In this document: positions 24,829 to 32,411 of the stretch, piece after piece
How positions within the stretch are numbered: position 1 is the stretch's first letter
Layout of the letters: each line of letters starts with the position of its first letter
Assembly: GCA_049889095.1 (NCBI GenBank)
Contig: JBLJFK010000001.1
Reading direction: 5' to 3' (one strand)
Origin: Ewingella sp049889095
Lineage (GTDB): Bacteria > Pseudomonadota > Gammaproteobacteria > Enterobacterales > Enterobacteriaceae
Length of the DNA stretch: 64,000 nucleotides
The notes under the pieces: generated by a model
Told to the model about the DNA's origin: nothing
What the model saw: the letters and a program-made list of their open reading frames with translations, nothing else
The model's database searches: none
Made by a program: the position numbers and the translations under genes

Positions 24829-24852
24829 GAATGCCGCCCAGTTAGGCGGCAT
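24829..24852 (-). terminator. Hairpin between the V start and its promoter region
   Basis: ATGCCGCC/GGCGGCAT forms an eight-pair perfect stem with a 7-8 nt loop, followed on the minus strand by TCTTCTTT. It may terminate the O-to-S late operon, whose last gene S is now 1.9 kb upstream because of the cargo insertion. Confidence 0.5.
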
Positions 24853-24867
24853 ACAATTTGAGAAGGG

Positions 24868-24885
24868 TTGATGGCAGTTGGCACA
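24868..24885. promoter_or_regulatory. Candidate Ogr site upstream of V
   Basis: TTG ATGGCAGTTGGC ACA shares the right half GGCACAACG with the site before O and AGCACAACG with the site before FI. The left half deviates from TGT. Its centre is only 56 bp from the V start codon, so the assignment is tentative. Confidence 0.4.
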
Positions 24886-25155
24886 ACGTGGGGATCACTG
24901 AATGAGGAGTATTAGCTCAAACTTGAGCTGACACATTTCGTAGGTAGAACATCATTAAATCTGACAGTTTGGTTTGAGTTGTGAGTTCAACGGGTCGACG
25001 CAACGCCCTTCTTAAAAAAGGGGGATGGCAGGCCACCAACAACGCTCTTCAGTAGAGCCAAAGTGTTGATACCCAGAAAATTTTGGGGCATAAATCCCCT
25101 AATCAGACAGCTAGCACCACGATGACTATGGTAAAGACTAGGCGAAAATCAAGGT

Positions 25156-25184
25156 TTGAATTTTAATCCACCCAATGATACTGT
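25156..25184 (+). promoter_or_regulatory. Sigma-70 promoter of the two-gene cargo operon
   Basis: TTGAAT (25156-25161), a 17-bp spacer and TACTGT (25179-25184) form a plausible -35/-10 pair. The -10 box is embedded in the LexA operator. Confidence 0.55.
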
Positions 25185-25198
25185 ATATGCATACAGCT
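25179..25198. promoter_or_regulatory. LexA operator (SOS box) controlling the cargo operon
   Basis: The core CTGTATATGCATACAG fits CTGT-N8-ACAG exactly, and the 20-mer TACTGTATATGCATACAGCT agrees with the E. coli consensus TACTGTATATATATACAGTA at 16 of 20 positions. It overlaps the -10 box, so LexA would block RNA polymerase directly. The start codon is 76 bp downstream. Confidence 0.85.
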
Positions 25199-25273
25199 AA
25201 AGATGATTTTAATCTCTTGTAGGTGCTTGGATTTATGGAATAATAAACCCAAATAATTTACAGGAGTTTTCTT

Positions 25274-26170
25274 ATGCAATTGTACGCATTACGTGTGTTG
25301 ATGAGACCACGCGACCCTGATCTTTTTTCCAAAGGGTCTGTTCAAAAAGACATTGTGCATTTTGAAAATGCCATAGTAGCCACCGCACAAAAGTTACATC
25401 TGGCTTCATCAACACCATCTGTTTATAAGAAAACTAGTTACACGTTGAAGTTGAGTATGAAACCCACTGAAGGCGTCATGGCTGGGATCATATCAAAACA
25501 ACAAAAAATTAGGGGGCATGATAAGGATTTTCTTGAGTTCGATGTAGACAATTATCCACCTATCGTATGGATTTGGGACAGAGAAGAGCAAGTGTTATTG
25601 GTCGAGAAGAAAACCGTGGTATTCAAGGATGCACATCAAGTTGCTAAGGCATTCGAGGATCTTGCCAACAACGACTACTTGGCTCAATTGGGACTTAGAA
25701 TCTTTATAGAACCTTGTCTTGAAATCGAGGATTTTTGGTCGGAATACCATAGACTTCAGTTTATCGACAAAGTTAGTTTTACGTTGATTACCCCGAATAT
25801 TTTCGGAAGTAGTAAGCAAGCCTTAACTGACGATTTGCGGAAGATTGAGGCAGATACTAATGCAAACGCTGTAACCACAACATTTGAAAATAAAGATGGT
25901 AATTTAAAACTTAAAAGCTCTCATTGGGCATCTGTTCTTGTCGACTGGGTAAAAGACGGTGGTGGTTCTTGGCTAATTAAAGGACGAAAAACACTTAAGT
26001 CAAAATCTACAACTGTGTCCAGTAATCAAACGGCCAAGATAGTGCTTATTGAAGGTGAGATCTCAGAAATTCAACTAGATGGTTACTCGCCAAGCGATCT
26101 CAAGGAAATCATAGTATTACATCAAAAAAGGTACACGTATAAAAATGAAGAATCTAGGCGTCTGGATTAA
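25274..26170 (+). CDS. 298-aa soluble cargo protein, first gene of an SOS-controlled pair
   Basis: I do not recognise a firm family. The protein has no signal peptide or membrane helix. It starts MQLYALRVLMRPRDPDLFSK, has a central WIWDREEQVLLVEKKTVVF strand pair, then DKVSFTLITPNIFGSSKQAL and DDLRKIEADTNANAVTTTFE, and a basic C-terminus (HQKRYTYKNEESRRLD). The IxPN segment and layout faintly recall DUF4747 or RexA-like phage-exclusion proteins, but no motif proves it. The start has CAGGAGTTTTCTT. The gene is AT-rich, on the strand opposite the late operons, behind a LexA operator, and overlaps the next gene by 26 nt. The pair sits where P2 has V directly next to S. Confidence 0.8.
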   Translation: MQLYALRVLMRPRDPDLFSKGSVQKDIVHFENAIVATAQKLHLASSTPSVYKKTSYTLKLSMKPTEGVMAGIISKQQKIRGHDKDFLEFDVDNYPPIVWIWDREEQVLLVEKKTVVFKDAHQVAKAFEDLANNDYLAQLGLRIFIEPCLEIEDFWSEYHRLQFIDKVSFTLITPNIFGSSKQALTDDLRKIEADTNANAVTTTFENKDGNLKLKSSHWASVLVDWVKDGGGSWLIKGRKTLKSKSTTVSSNQTAKIVLIEGEISEIQLDGYSPSDLKEIIVLHQKRYTYKNEESRRLD

Positions 26171-26606
26171 AGCTATAGTTCTATTCATATTATGCTTAGC
26201 GTTATCGTCTACTGATAAGCAGGTTTATACCCTGCTTGAGCAGGCATCGGCAGGGGTGATTGGCTCAATACTCGGAGGGATCACTGCGGGAATATCTGTA
26301 ATTTTCGGCATTTTGGCGGTTATCAATAAGGATCAAAAATGCTCAAATTTTGCAGATTATTTGGAAAGTTTAGAGGCTGACCTGAAATTACTTGTGTTCT
26401 GTTTAGGCGCAACAATTTTCTTGCCATACTTCCGAAATTATGACTTACCTCTAATAAGTTATCCCAATCATGAGTTGATTCCTTCTAAAGCGAAGTTGTT
26501 TACCGCGGCAGAGCTATTTGCCGTAGTGATATCTCTCAATCTCATTGTTGAAGTGATTAGTTGCATGTTTTTAGTGGTTAAGCAAAGTGTGAAAAAAGAA
26601 GATTAG
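26145..26606 (+). CDS. 153-aa four-helix membrane protein, second gene of the SOS-controlled pair
   Basis: Four hydrophobic segments can be seen at about residues 6-22, 35-60, 80-97 and 118-145, with a glycine-rich GVIGSILGGITAGISVIFG in the second and a charged C-terminus (KQSVKKED). It starts inside the 3' end of the preceding gene (26-nt overlap, weak ribosome-binding site), so translation is probably coupled. Size and topology parallel lambda RexB (144 aa, four helices), paired with a soluble partner of RexA size; the sequences themselves are not clearly alike. A membrane effector of an exclusion or abortive system is an inference. Confidence 0.8.
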   Translation: MKNLGVWIKAIVLFILCLALSSTDKQVYTLLEQASAGVIGSILGGITAGISVIFGILAVINKDQKCSNFADYLESLEADLKLLVFCLGATIFLPYFRNYDLPLISYPNHELIPSKAKLFTAAELFAVVISLNLIVEVISCMFLVVKQSVKKED

Positions 26607-26717
26607 TTAACCTGTTTTGATCCTACATCTAATGACTAGTACAAAACACTCTAGCAACTTCCATTTTTGGCACCGAGCTACCTATCAGATTAGGTTTGGC
26701 TCTGTGCGGTAGTTGTG

Positions 26718-27176
26718 TCAGGTCAAGCCTGTGCTAATACAAATTAGCATTTCATCTTCCACAATTTTCAAATCTTCCGCATCCAGCCCCAACAACGGAC
26801 GCGCTTCATACTTCATCTCTCCCGCCTTGAGCGAGGGCCGATCACGCAGGCCGTAATGATGCACCTTTGCCATGCGCTGAACTTGGCCGGTGAACTCCAC
26901 CACCGCGTCATTACCGGTGCCTTTGGCCTTCATGTATTTATTGGTACGCAGCTTGCTGAACATTTCCCGCTTAATACGGCCTTTCTTACGGCGCAACGGC
27001 TGCGCCAGGCGCGGCGTATAGGGTTGACCGTCCGGGCCAACCTGCCGCTTTATCCGCTCCTGTTGGTTTTTGCGCAGGCGCTTCGCTATGGTCGCCGCCA
27101 TGGCTTTACGGCTTTGCGGGGACAGAGCGGCGATCAGCGCTGCCAGCCGACTGTCGAACGCGGTTAGCTCACTCAT
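26718..27176 (-). CDS. S: Tail completion protein gpS
   Basis: The 152-aa protein (P2 gpS 150 aa) starts MSELTAFDSRLAALIAALSP and has the family segment RKNQQERIKRQVGPDGQPYT. It acts with gpR in tail completion. The ATG at 27176 is preferred over 27185 by family N-terminus and overlaps R by 8 nt. It is the last gene of the O-to-S late operon, now followed by the cargo cassette. Confidence 0.92.
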   Translation of the reverse strand: MSELTAFDSRLAALIAALSPQSRKAMAATIAKRLRKNQQERIKRQVGPDGQPYTPRLAQPLRRKKGRIKREMFSKLRTNKYMKAKGTGNDAVVEFTGQVQRMAKVHHYGLRDRPSLKAGEMKYEARPLLGLDAEDLKIVEDEMLICISTGLT

Positions 27177-27636
27177 CCCACGCACTCACCAGCTTGCCTT
27201 GTAAATACAGTTCGCGGGGCCTGTCGATGTCTGCCGGTAACAGTGGCTCTGGCCGGTGAGTCACCCGCAGCGCGCCGCCTTCCTGCTTAACGATAACCAT
27301 CTCGGTCAGCTGCAAATTGATGCTGATATCAAAACTATTGTCATTGTTCATATCCGCACGGAAGGTAAAGCCCTCCTGCTGCTTTGCCGCTGTCGCCATA
27401 ATGTCCGGCTGATGCTCACGCAGCCATGCCAGAGTCGGCACGATCAGCAGGTCGGCGTCCTGGGTGAAGTCGGTGATCAGCAGGTTGAGCTGATACTGAT
27501 ATTCGAACGACAGCGAGGTGGCAAGCGTCGACACGATACGAGCATGATCAATAAAAACGCGGAGCTGCTCAGGGCTGGTTTTGAGTACTGGCACGCGGGC
27601 CGTCAGATAGTCGCGTAACTGCAAAGGTTTTAGCAC
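27169..27636 (-). CDS. R: Tail completion protein gpR
   Basis: The 155-aa protein has exactly the P2 gpR length when started at the GTG at 27636 (VLKPLQLRDYLTARVP), which has AGGAGAAACACC upstream. The frame is open to 27717, but that part lies inside lysC. It carries the family core SFEYQYQLNLLITDFTQDAD. Confidence 0.92.
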   Translation of the reverse strand: MLKPLQLRDYLTARVPVLKTSPEQLRVFIDHARIVSTLATSLSFEYQYQLNLLITDFTQDADLLIVPTLAWLREHQPDIMATAAKQQEGFTFRADMNNDNSFDISINLQLTEMVIVKQEGGALRVTHRPEPLLPADIDRPRELYLQGKLVSAWDE

Positions 27637-27889
27637 GGTGTTTCTCCTGGCATTGTTTAACCGTTTCAATCTGGAGGCCACAGGCCACCAGTGCGGCCTC
27701 CAGATTTCTGACATCACTGCTTAAGTCGCCGTTAGTTTTGGGCTGACTGGCCGGGATCGGGCAACTGCTGACGGCGGGACAGCCAACGTAAATAATCTCC
27801 GGGGGTGGCAAAGGCCGGGCGCTGTTGCAGCCGGATAACATCGTCAGGCAAAGCAGCAGCAAACCAGTCACGCAGCACTTTATTTTCAT
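27569..27889 (-). CDS. lysC: Outer-membrane spanin subunit LysC (Rz1-like)
   Basis: The 106-aa protein begins MKIKCCVTGLLLLCLTMLSG followed by Cys, a lipobox (LSGC), so the mature form is an outer-membrane lipoprotein with a proline-rich start (ARPLPPPEIIYVG). It begins inside lysB in a different frame and extends past its end, the typical overlapped Rz/Rz1 arrangement. With LysB it fuses inner and outer membranes at lysis. Confidence 0.88.
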   Translation of the reverse strand: MKIKCCVTGLLLLCLTMLSGCNSARPLPPPEIIYVGCPAVSSCPIPASQPKTNGDLSSDVRNLEAALVACGLQIETVKQCQEKHRAKTFAVTRLSDGPRASTQNQP

Positions 27890-28169
27890 TGAGTAACCTC
27901 TGTATGCCGTATTCCTGTTCCCGCGCCTGCTGCCCCGCACCGGTCAGCGCGTCGCGCAGGCTGCGGCTTTGTTGTTCAAGTTCGTCGGCTTCCGATTTCA
28001 TCCGGGTGATGGCCCGATCCCGGCTTTCAATACCCGCCGACAGCGTGCCTATCACCCGTTCATTAGCGGCAATATCTGCTTTCAGGCTGGTCAACTGATA
28101 CCGCTGAACACCGACCGCCGCAAAGGCCGCGATCAGTAATGCCGCCATAATCCCCATCAGCACGCGCAT
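27732..28169 (-). CDS. lysB: Inner-membrane spanin subunit LysB (Rz-like)
   Basis: The 145-aa protein has one N-terminal membrane anchor (MGIMAALLIAAFAAVGVQRY) and a long coiled coil (LKADIAANERVIGTLSAGIE to about residue 90), followed by a short C-terminal region (TPGDYLRWLSRRQQLPDPGQ). It overlaps lysC heavily in another frame and sits one nucleotide after the endolysin gene. Confidence 0.9.
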   Translation of the reverse strand: MRVLMGIMAALLIAAFAAVGVQRYQLTSLKADIAANERVIGTLSAGIESRDRAITRMKSEADELEQQSRSLRDALTGAGQQAREQEYGIQRLLNENKVLRDWFAAALPDDVIRLQQRPAFATPGDYLRWLSRRQQLPDPGQSAQN

Positions 28170-28170
28170 A

Positions 28171-28680
28171 TCAGGCCCCTTTCAGGCAGTAAGCCCGCTC
28201 ATTGGCGCGGCGGCGTTCCAGCCCGGCAGAGCGCACGCCTTTCACAAACACCCAGCGCGGCAACTGCTCGCAGGCTTTACGCCATTCGCCTTTGTTGATA
28301 AAAAACGCCAGCGTTGAGTCACACGCGGCTTTTATGCCAACGTTAAAGGCGAAGGACACCACGGCGTCATACACTGCCTGCGGCATGCTAATCGCCATGC
28401 AGCGGGCGATCCCGCGCTCAACGCGCTGAACGTCCGCCACCAGATTAACCGCCGCCTGATACTCGGTGATCTGAGTCCTGGCGGTGACGCCCTCGGTGTG
28501 ACCAATGCCAATCGTCCAGACATTCGCGCTGCACTGATAGGCTGACAGGCGGCACCCTTCAAAGTCGGCGATCAGACGCAATCCCTGTTCCGATGTATGT
28601 AGCCCGGTGGTTTGTGGCAGCAGCGCAACGAGGCCGAGTATCACGGCCACCAGGCAGCGCTTAACGATTGATGGCGTCAT
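28171..28680 (-). CDS. SAR endolysin, phage lysozyme (glycoside hydrolase 24)
   Basis: The 169-aa enzyme has an N-terminal hydrophobic stretch (RCLVAVILGLVALLPQTTGL) typical of a signal-anchor-release domain. Behind it is the lysozyme motif E-8-C-5-T read in FEGCRLSAYQCSANVWT, as in P1 Lyz and phage 21 R rather than the E-8-D-5-T of T4. It cuts the peptidoglycan glycan strands once released from the membrane. It replaces P2 gene K (a different endolysin type) in the same position. Confidence 0.93.
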   Translation of the reverse strand: MTPSIVKRCLVAVILGLVALLPQTTGLHTSEQGLRLIADFEGCRLSAYQCSANVWTIGIGHTEGVTARTQITEYQAAVNLVADVQRVERGIARCMAISMPQAVYDAVVSFAFNVGIKAACDSTLAFFINKGEWRKACEQLPRWVFVKGVRSAGLERRRANERAYCLKGA

Positions 28681-28876
28681 TCATCCCCCGGTCTATTCCC
28701 ATGTTTTGCAACAGGCGAAACGTCTTGCGACGGTAGTACCAGTTCACAAAAAAGGTGCAGACGCCCATGACTGCGCCGACCAGGAAGGCAATATCCTGCG
28801 GCGAGAGTCCGCCCAGCCACGCCAAAAAAGCCGCAATGCAGTAGCAGAGAAACGTGCTGATGCGCTCCATGGCCAT
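28661..28876 (-). CDS. Class II holin
   Basis: The 71-aa protein has two membrane segments (TFLCYCIAAFLAWLGGLS and IAFLVGAVMGVCTFFVNWYY) and a basic C-terminus (RRKTFRLLQN), the phage holin layout of lambda 21-type systems. The start ATG overlaps the gpX stop (TGATG), and its end overlaps the endolysin start by 20 nt. In a SAR-endolysin system it would act as pinholin or holin that depolarises the membrane. Confidence 0.9.
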   Translation of the reverse strand: MAMERISTFLCYCIAAFLAWLGGLSPQDIAFLVGAVMGVCTFFVNWYYRRKTFRLLQNMGIDRGMNDAINR

Positions 28877-29079
28877 CACTCCCAAAGTGAGACGGTTTCA
28901 CTGACCGTGGCCTGCGCCACGTCCGGCAGTTCAACCGCGTAACCGTGGGGCAGCTCGGCCCCTAAATCGGCTAACCCAACGTTAGCCGCGTAAACCTGCT
29001 CAACCACCGAGGCCGTGCGCCCGTAGTGCCGCCAACACAGCGCGTCCACGGTGTCGCCCTGTTGGGCGAATACCTGCAT
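28876..29079 (-). CDS. X: Tail protein gpX (LysM-like)
   Basis: The 67-aa protein MQVFAQQGDTVDALCWRHYG is P2 gpX, a small LysM-like baseplate/tail protein, 67 aa in P2 as well. It overlaps both L (29079) and the holin. Confidence 0.94.
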   Translation of the reverse strand: MQVFAQQGDTVDALCWRHYGRTASVVEQVYAANVGLADLGAELPHGYAVELPDVAQATVSETVSLWE

Positions 29080-29549
29080 CAGATAAGCCCGATGATGGCG
29101 TGCGCCACACCGGCGACGTCGTGGATAGCATTACGGGCATCGCGCCACAGTTCATCCACGGTGCGCTCTACAATTTCGGCCTTTTGACTGCCCTTGTCGG
29201 TGGTGTCGTTACCGGGATAGCGCTCCGCCAGATTCGCCGCCGTCATGGAGGCCACGGCGTTAAAGTAGGCACCGGTTTTCACGCTTTCACCGTCAATGTC
29301 GTCGGCGGGGACGTCAGCCAGGGTGTTAAATCCGCAGGCCATTTGTGCGGCGCGGTAGTCATGCAGTTCGGCGTTAACCTCGGTCATGGCACGCACGGCC
29401 ACCGCGCGCAGCCGCTTCGGCGTGACGGTGCCTTCGAGTCGCAGCGTGTCGCGCAGGTCGGCGGGGCTGATGGCGGGCCAGAAAAAGGAATTACCGATCG
29501 TGGGTTCCGCCGCTGCCGGCGGGTTTGGCTCGCTAATAACGAGTGACAT
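29079..29549 (-). CDS. L: Head completion/stabilisation protein gpL
   Basis: The 156-aa protein contains NSFFWPAISPADLRDTLRLE and RLRAVAVRAMTEVNAELHDY, as in P2 gpL, which closes the portal after packaging. It lies between M and X in the expected order; a 94-nt gap separates it from M. Confidence 0.93.
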   Translation of the reverse strand: MSLVISEPNPPAAAEPTIGNSFFWPAISPADLRDTLRLEGTVTPKRLRAVAVRAMTEVNAELHDYRAAQMACGFNTLADVPADDIDGESVKTGAYFNAVASMTAANLAERYPGNDTTDKGSQKAEIVERTVDELWRDARNAIHDVAGVAHAIIGLI

Positions 29550-29643
29550 AAATACCTCTAAATGGGGGGCGGTGGACGCCAGCGTTGAACCCGGTCACTG
29601 ACCTGTCGCGGCTGGCGTGCCGCCCTGCGCGGGGCGCATTCTG

Positions 29644-30303
29644 TTAGCCGATGGACGCTTTTTTAATGTCGCGTTCCAACTGCTCAATGGCTTTTTTGAC
29701 GCCGCTGTTGATATCCAACTGCATGGCGCGTTTCATGTGTTGCAACGCGAGGCCAGCCCTGCCCGTTGCGCGGTAGACTGTGCCGATCACCTTGTGCAAC
29801 TTAGCGCGCACAAGGTCCGGCATATCTTCACCGTCAGTCAGTTCCAGCGTGTTCAGCAGCGGCTCAATCTCGACCGTCTCGCCTGCAGCCATGTCGCGCA
29901 GGGCGATCAGCGTGACTTCCTCCGCCAGCAAATAGCCCGCCGGGCGGGTGAAGTCGTCAGGCGTGGCAAGCTTATGCTTGAGGGCGTAACGCGCGATATC
30001 CAGCGCGCCGGGAATATCACCGGCATCCAGACGCCAGACCATGACGGTCATGAGAATGGCGTCCTGCGCGCCGTTACCCTCGGCCAGAACACCGGACACC
30101 CAGGGGACATAATCCGGCAGCATGCTGCGTTTTAGCGCGGCTTTGGTTTCGTTCGACTTGACCTGTTTTAGCCGGGCTTTATCTTCATTGAGCTTTCTGA
30201 GTTGCAGTTCATAGCCGGTCGCATGGCGCAGCAGGTGGGTATCCTGCTGCGCGGCCTCGATAGCTGACTGCCGCAAAAAGTGACTACGGGCAGGGCTGAC
30301 CAT
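29644..30303 (-). CDS. M: Terminase small (endonuclease) subunit gpM
   Basis: The 219-aa protein is P2 gpM (MVSPARSHFLRQSAIEAAQQ, DAILMTVMVWRLDAGDIPGA, the gpM signature). It makes the staggered cos cut together with gpP. It is shorter than P2 gpM (247 aa) because it lacks the lysine-rich C-terminal tail. It follows N by 3 nt. Confidence 0.93.
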   Translation of the reverse strand: MVSPARSHFLRQSAIEAAQQDTHLLRHATGYELQLRKLNEDKARLKQVKSNETKAALKRSMLPDYVPWVSGVLAEGNGAQDAILMTVMVWRLDAGDIPGALDIARYALKHKLATPDDFTRPAGYLLAEEVTLIALRDMAAGETVEIEPLLNTLELTDGEDMPDLVRAKLHKVIGTVYRATGRAGLALQHMKRAMQLDINSGVKKAIEQLERDIKKASIG

Positions 30304-30306
30304 GAC

Positions 30307-31380
30307 TTACTCCTTATCGGCTTCCGGTTTTGCCGGTGCTTCAAATGTGCCGATCTGGATGTTCTCCACCAGACAGCCGCAGGCGTAATCTTCCACCACG
30401 TAATCCTCGTTAATGGATTCGTAGTTTTCCACGCGGTCACGCTTCGGCACTTCGTCAATGTGGCGGCGGTGCGTGCCGTCCTGCCAGTAGATAGACAGGT
30501 TGTCCAGGCGGGTGATCATGATGGCGTTGGCCGGGAAGCTCGGCACGCGCACGGCGGGCAGGTTGCCGAGACGCTTCTGGCTGATGATCAAATCCGCTGC
30601 CAGCGTTTCGGTGTTCGGCTGCGCCTGATTGACGATAGGGAAATACTTATCCGCCAGCATCTGACGGCCGCAAATCACCACCAGATCGGTGTCGTCCTGA
30701 TAAATCGGGTCGATCAGGTTGTTGGTGGCGTCCATCACCAGCGCGTCGAGGTTGGCATAGTCGCCGTTTTCACCGATGCGGATTTTTTCTGAAATGACCG
30801 CGCCCGTGTCTTTGTCGGTGATATTGATCATCACGCGGGCCGGGGCGTTCTCACGGTATTTCTGCAACCAGCCCACGCCCACGTCCTGCAACAGTGGGTT
30901 TTTAGCGCGGTCAGACGTGGCGGCGCGCTTCACGCCGTTGAAGCCGATCATGATGCGGTCCAGCGCCTGGCGTTTGATGATGGAATCACGCAGGCGGGTC
31001 TGGAAGTCCTGATAGCGCGCCCACAGGTCAAGCTGCGCGTAACGGAAGTGGAAATCATAGTTCACCTGCTGACACTCGTAGTTGTCAGACGTCAGGCTGG
31101 AGAAATCTGCGGTCTGGCGCTCGCCGGTGCCGCTGGTGTCGGCCGTGCTGGCGATAGTCCCCGCCACGCCCACGCCGACTTTCTCGCCCTTCATTTCCTC
31201 AACCGGGACGATGTTGATTTTCTGCAGGAACTCGGAGGACTCCTGCACGCGGGTCATCAGGGTCTGGGTGACGGACGGCTCAACGCTGAATTTCTTGTTC
31301 AGGTCACCCACGTCCACGCCGCTCAGTTCGGCGACGCGGCACATGTAGGCATTAAATTTAATTCGGGTAGTCTGGCGCAT
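30307..31380 (-). CDS. N: Major capsid protein gpN
   Basis: The 357-aa capsid precursor (P2 gpN 357 aa) begins MRQTTRIKFNAYMCRVAELS and contains LIISQKRLGNLPAVRVPSFP and DNLSIYWQDGTHRRHIDEVP, hallmarks of the family. It is processed by gpO during capsid maturation. Confidence 0.96.
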   Translation of the reverse strand: MRQTTRIKFNAYMCRVAELSGVDVGDLNKKFSVEPSVTQTLMTRVQESSEFLQKINIVPVEEMKGEKVGVGVAGTIASTADTSGTGERQTADFSSLTSDNYECQQVNYDFHFRYAQLDLWARYQDFQTRLRDSIIKRQALDRIMIGFNGVKRAATSDRAKNPLLQDVGVGWLQKYRENAPARVMINITDKDTGAVISEKIRIGENGDYANLDALVMDATNNLIDPIYQDDTDLVVICGRQMLADKYFPIVNQAQPNTETLAADLIISQKRLGNLPAVRVPSFPANAIMITRLDNLSIYWQDGTHRRHIDEVPKRDRVENYESINEDYVVEDYACGCLVENIQIGTFEAPAKPEADKE

Positions 31381-31424
31381 TTTTTTTCCTAAAATCTAAG
31401 GGGATAGTCAACCGGTGAAGGCGA

Positions 31425-32270
31425 TCAGCAGTCGGTCATCACGGCGTCTTTGCCACCGTTGCCGCTGGCCGCAGGGCGCTGCGTGAAGCTCAACGGCTGG
31501 GTTTTTTCCAGCTTGTTTTTCAGCGCGCTGAATGCGGCGCTGTCTTTTGCTGTGGACGTTTCCAGTGCGTCGAGGCGTTTATTCAGCGTGGTTTCCAGCG
31601 CGGAAAGCTTGAGGTCCTGCGCTTCCAGACCGGTCTGCGCGTGTTCGGCGACTTCTGTTACGGCGTCGTGAACCTCGGTAAAGCGGGCGTCGTCGCTGAC
31701 CTGCTTGCGGGAGAAGGTCTGTTTAATGCGGTCAACCAGAGAGGGGCGGGTGTCGATTTCTTCGAACTCGATCAGCGTTTCTTCGGCGGCGGTAAACAGG
31801 TTTTCCGGCGACAGCTTGCGGTTAGCCAGGGGGTTCTGCTCGGCGGTGGCGCTAAATTTGAGGTACTCCGTGCCAAGGCTGGCCGGGCTGTCCGTTACCG
31901 CCAGACCGACCAGATAGGCCGCGCCGGTGTTGGCAAACTTCGGGTTAACCTCCACGGAGGTGTACACCTTCTGACGGGCTTTATTCATAGCGACCAGATC
32001 CGGCGTCGGGTCGATTTCCGCAAACAGCGCCAGTTTCCCCGCCAGTGCGCCTTCGGTAATTTCTTCGGCGTAGCAGGCCGTTACGTCGCCATAAGCGCGG
32101 AATGAACTTTCCGGCAATACGCTTTTGATGTGCTCCAGATTAATTCGCGCACCGTACACTTTCGGGTCATAACCCGATGCCATTTGCGAGATCCATTCAC
32201 GCGTGATGGCGCGGCCGTCGGTGGTCGCGCCCTCCACGCAGATACGAAAACGCTTTGCTTTTGTTGCCAT
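31425..32270 (-). CDS. O: Capsid scaffolding protein / maturation protease gpO
   Basis: The 281-aa protein (P2 gpO 284 aa) starts at the ATG at 32270 (MATKAKRFRICVEGATTDGR). The open frame continuing to 33014 runs antisense to P and is not real. The N-terminal half is a serine protease (conserved GARINLEHIKSVLPESSFRA with the catalytic His, then a Ser near YLVGLAVTDSPASLGTEYL). The C-terminal half is a coiled-coil scaffold (KLSALETTLNKRLDALETST). It is the first gene of the O-to-S operon. Confidence 0.95.
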   Translation of the reverse strand: MATKAKRFRICVEGATTDGRAITREWISQMASGYDPKVYGARINLEHIKSVLPESSFRAYGDVTACYAEEITEGALAGKLALFAEIDPTPDLVAMNKARQKVYTSVEVNPKFANTGAAYLVGLAVTDSPASLGTEYLKFSATAEQNPLANRKLSPENLFTAAEETLIEFEEIDTRPSLVDRIKQTFSRKQVSDDARFTEVHDAVTEVAEHAQTGLEAQDLKLSALETTLNKRLDALETSTAKDSAAFSALKNKLEKTQPLSFTQRPAASGNGGKDAVMTDC

Positions 32271-32347
32271 CTTTCTGACTCCGGTCGGTGGATGTTTCGA
32301 GAGGGCCAGTGTCACCAGAGTGACGGCCAGCCGCCAGCGGGCGCGGC

Positions 32348-32365
32348 TTGATGCTCGATGGCACA
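32348..32365. promoter_or_regulatory. Candidate Ogr site upstream of O
   Basis: TTG ATGCTCGATGGC ACA followed by ACG matches the V site in its first five and last six bases. The centre lies about 85 bp before the O start codon, a suitable distance for a promoter activated at -55. The P promoter in the same divergent region was not resolved. Confidence 0.45.
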
Positions 32366-32411
32366 ACGGGGACAGCGCGAAGAAAGGCAGGTCAGTCGGT
32401 AACGTGGCGGC

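Noticed and set aside
25274..26606. Direct assignment of the two cargo genes as rexA and rexB
   Set aside because: Sizes, order and membrane topology agree, but I could not align the sequences convincingly and the control (LexA) differs; kept as an analogy only.
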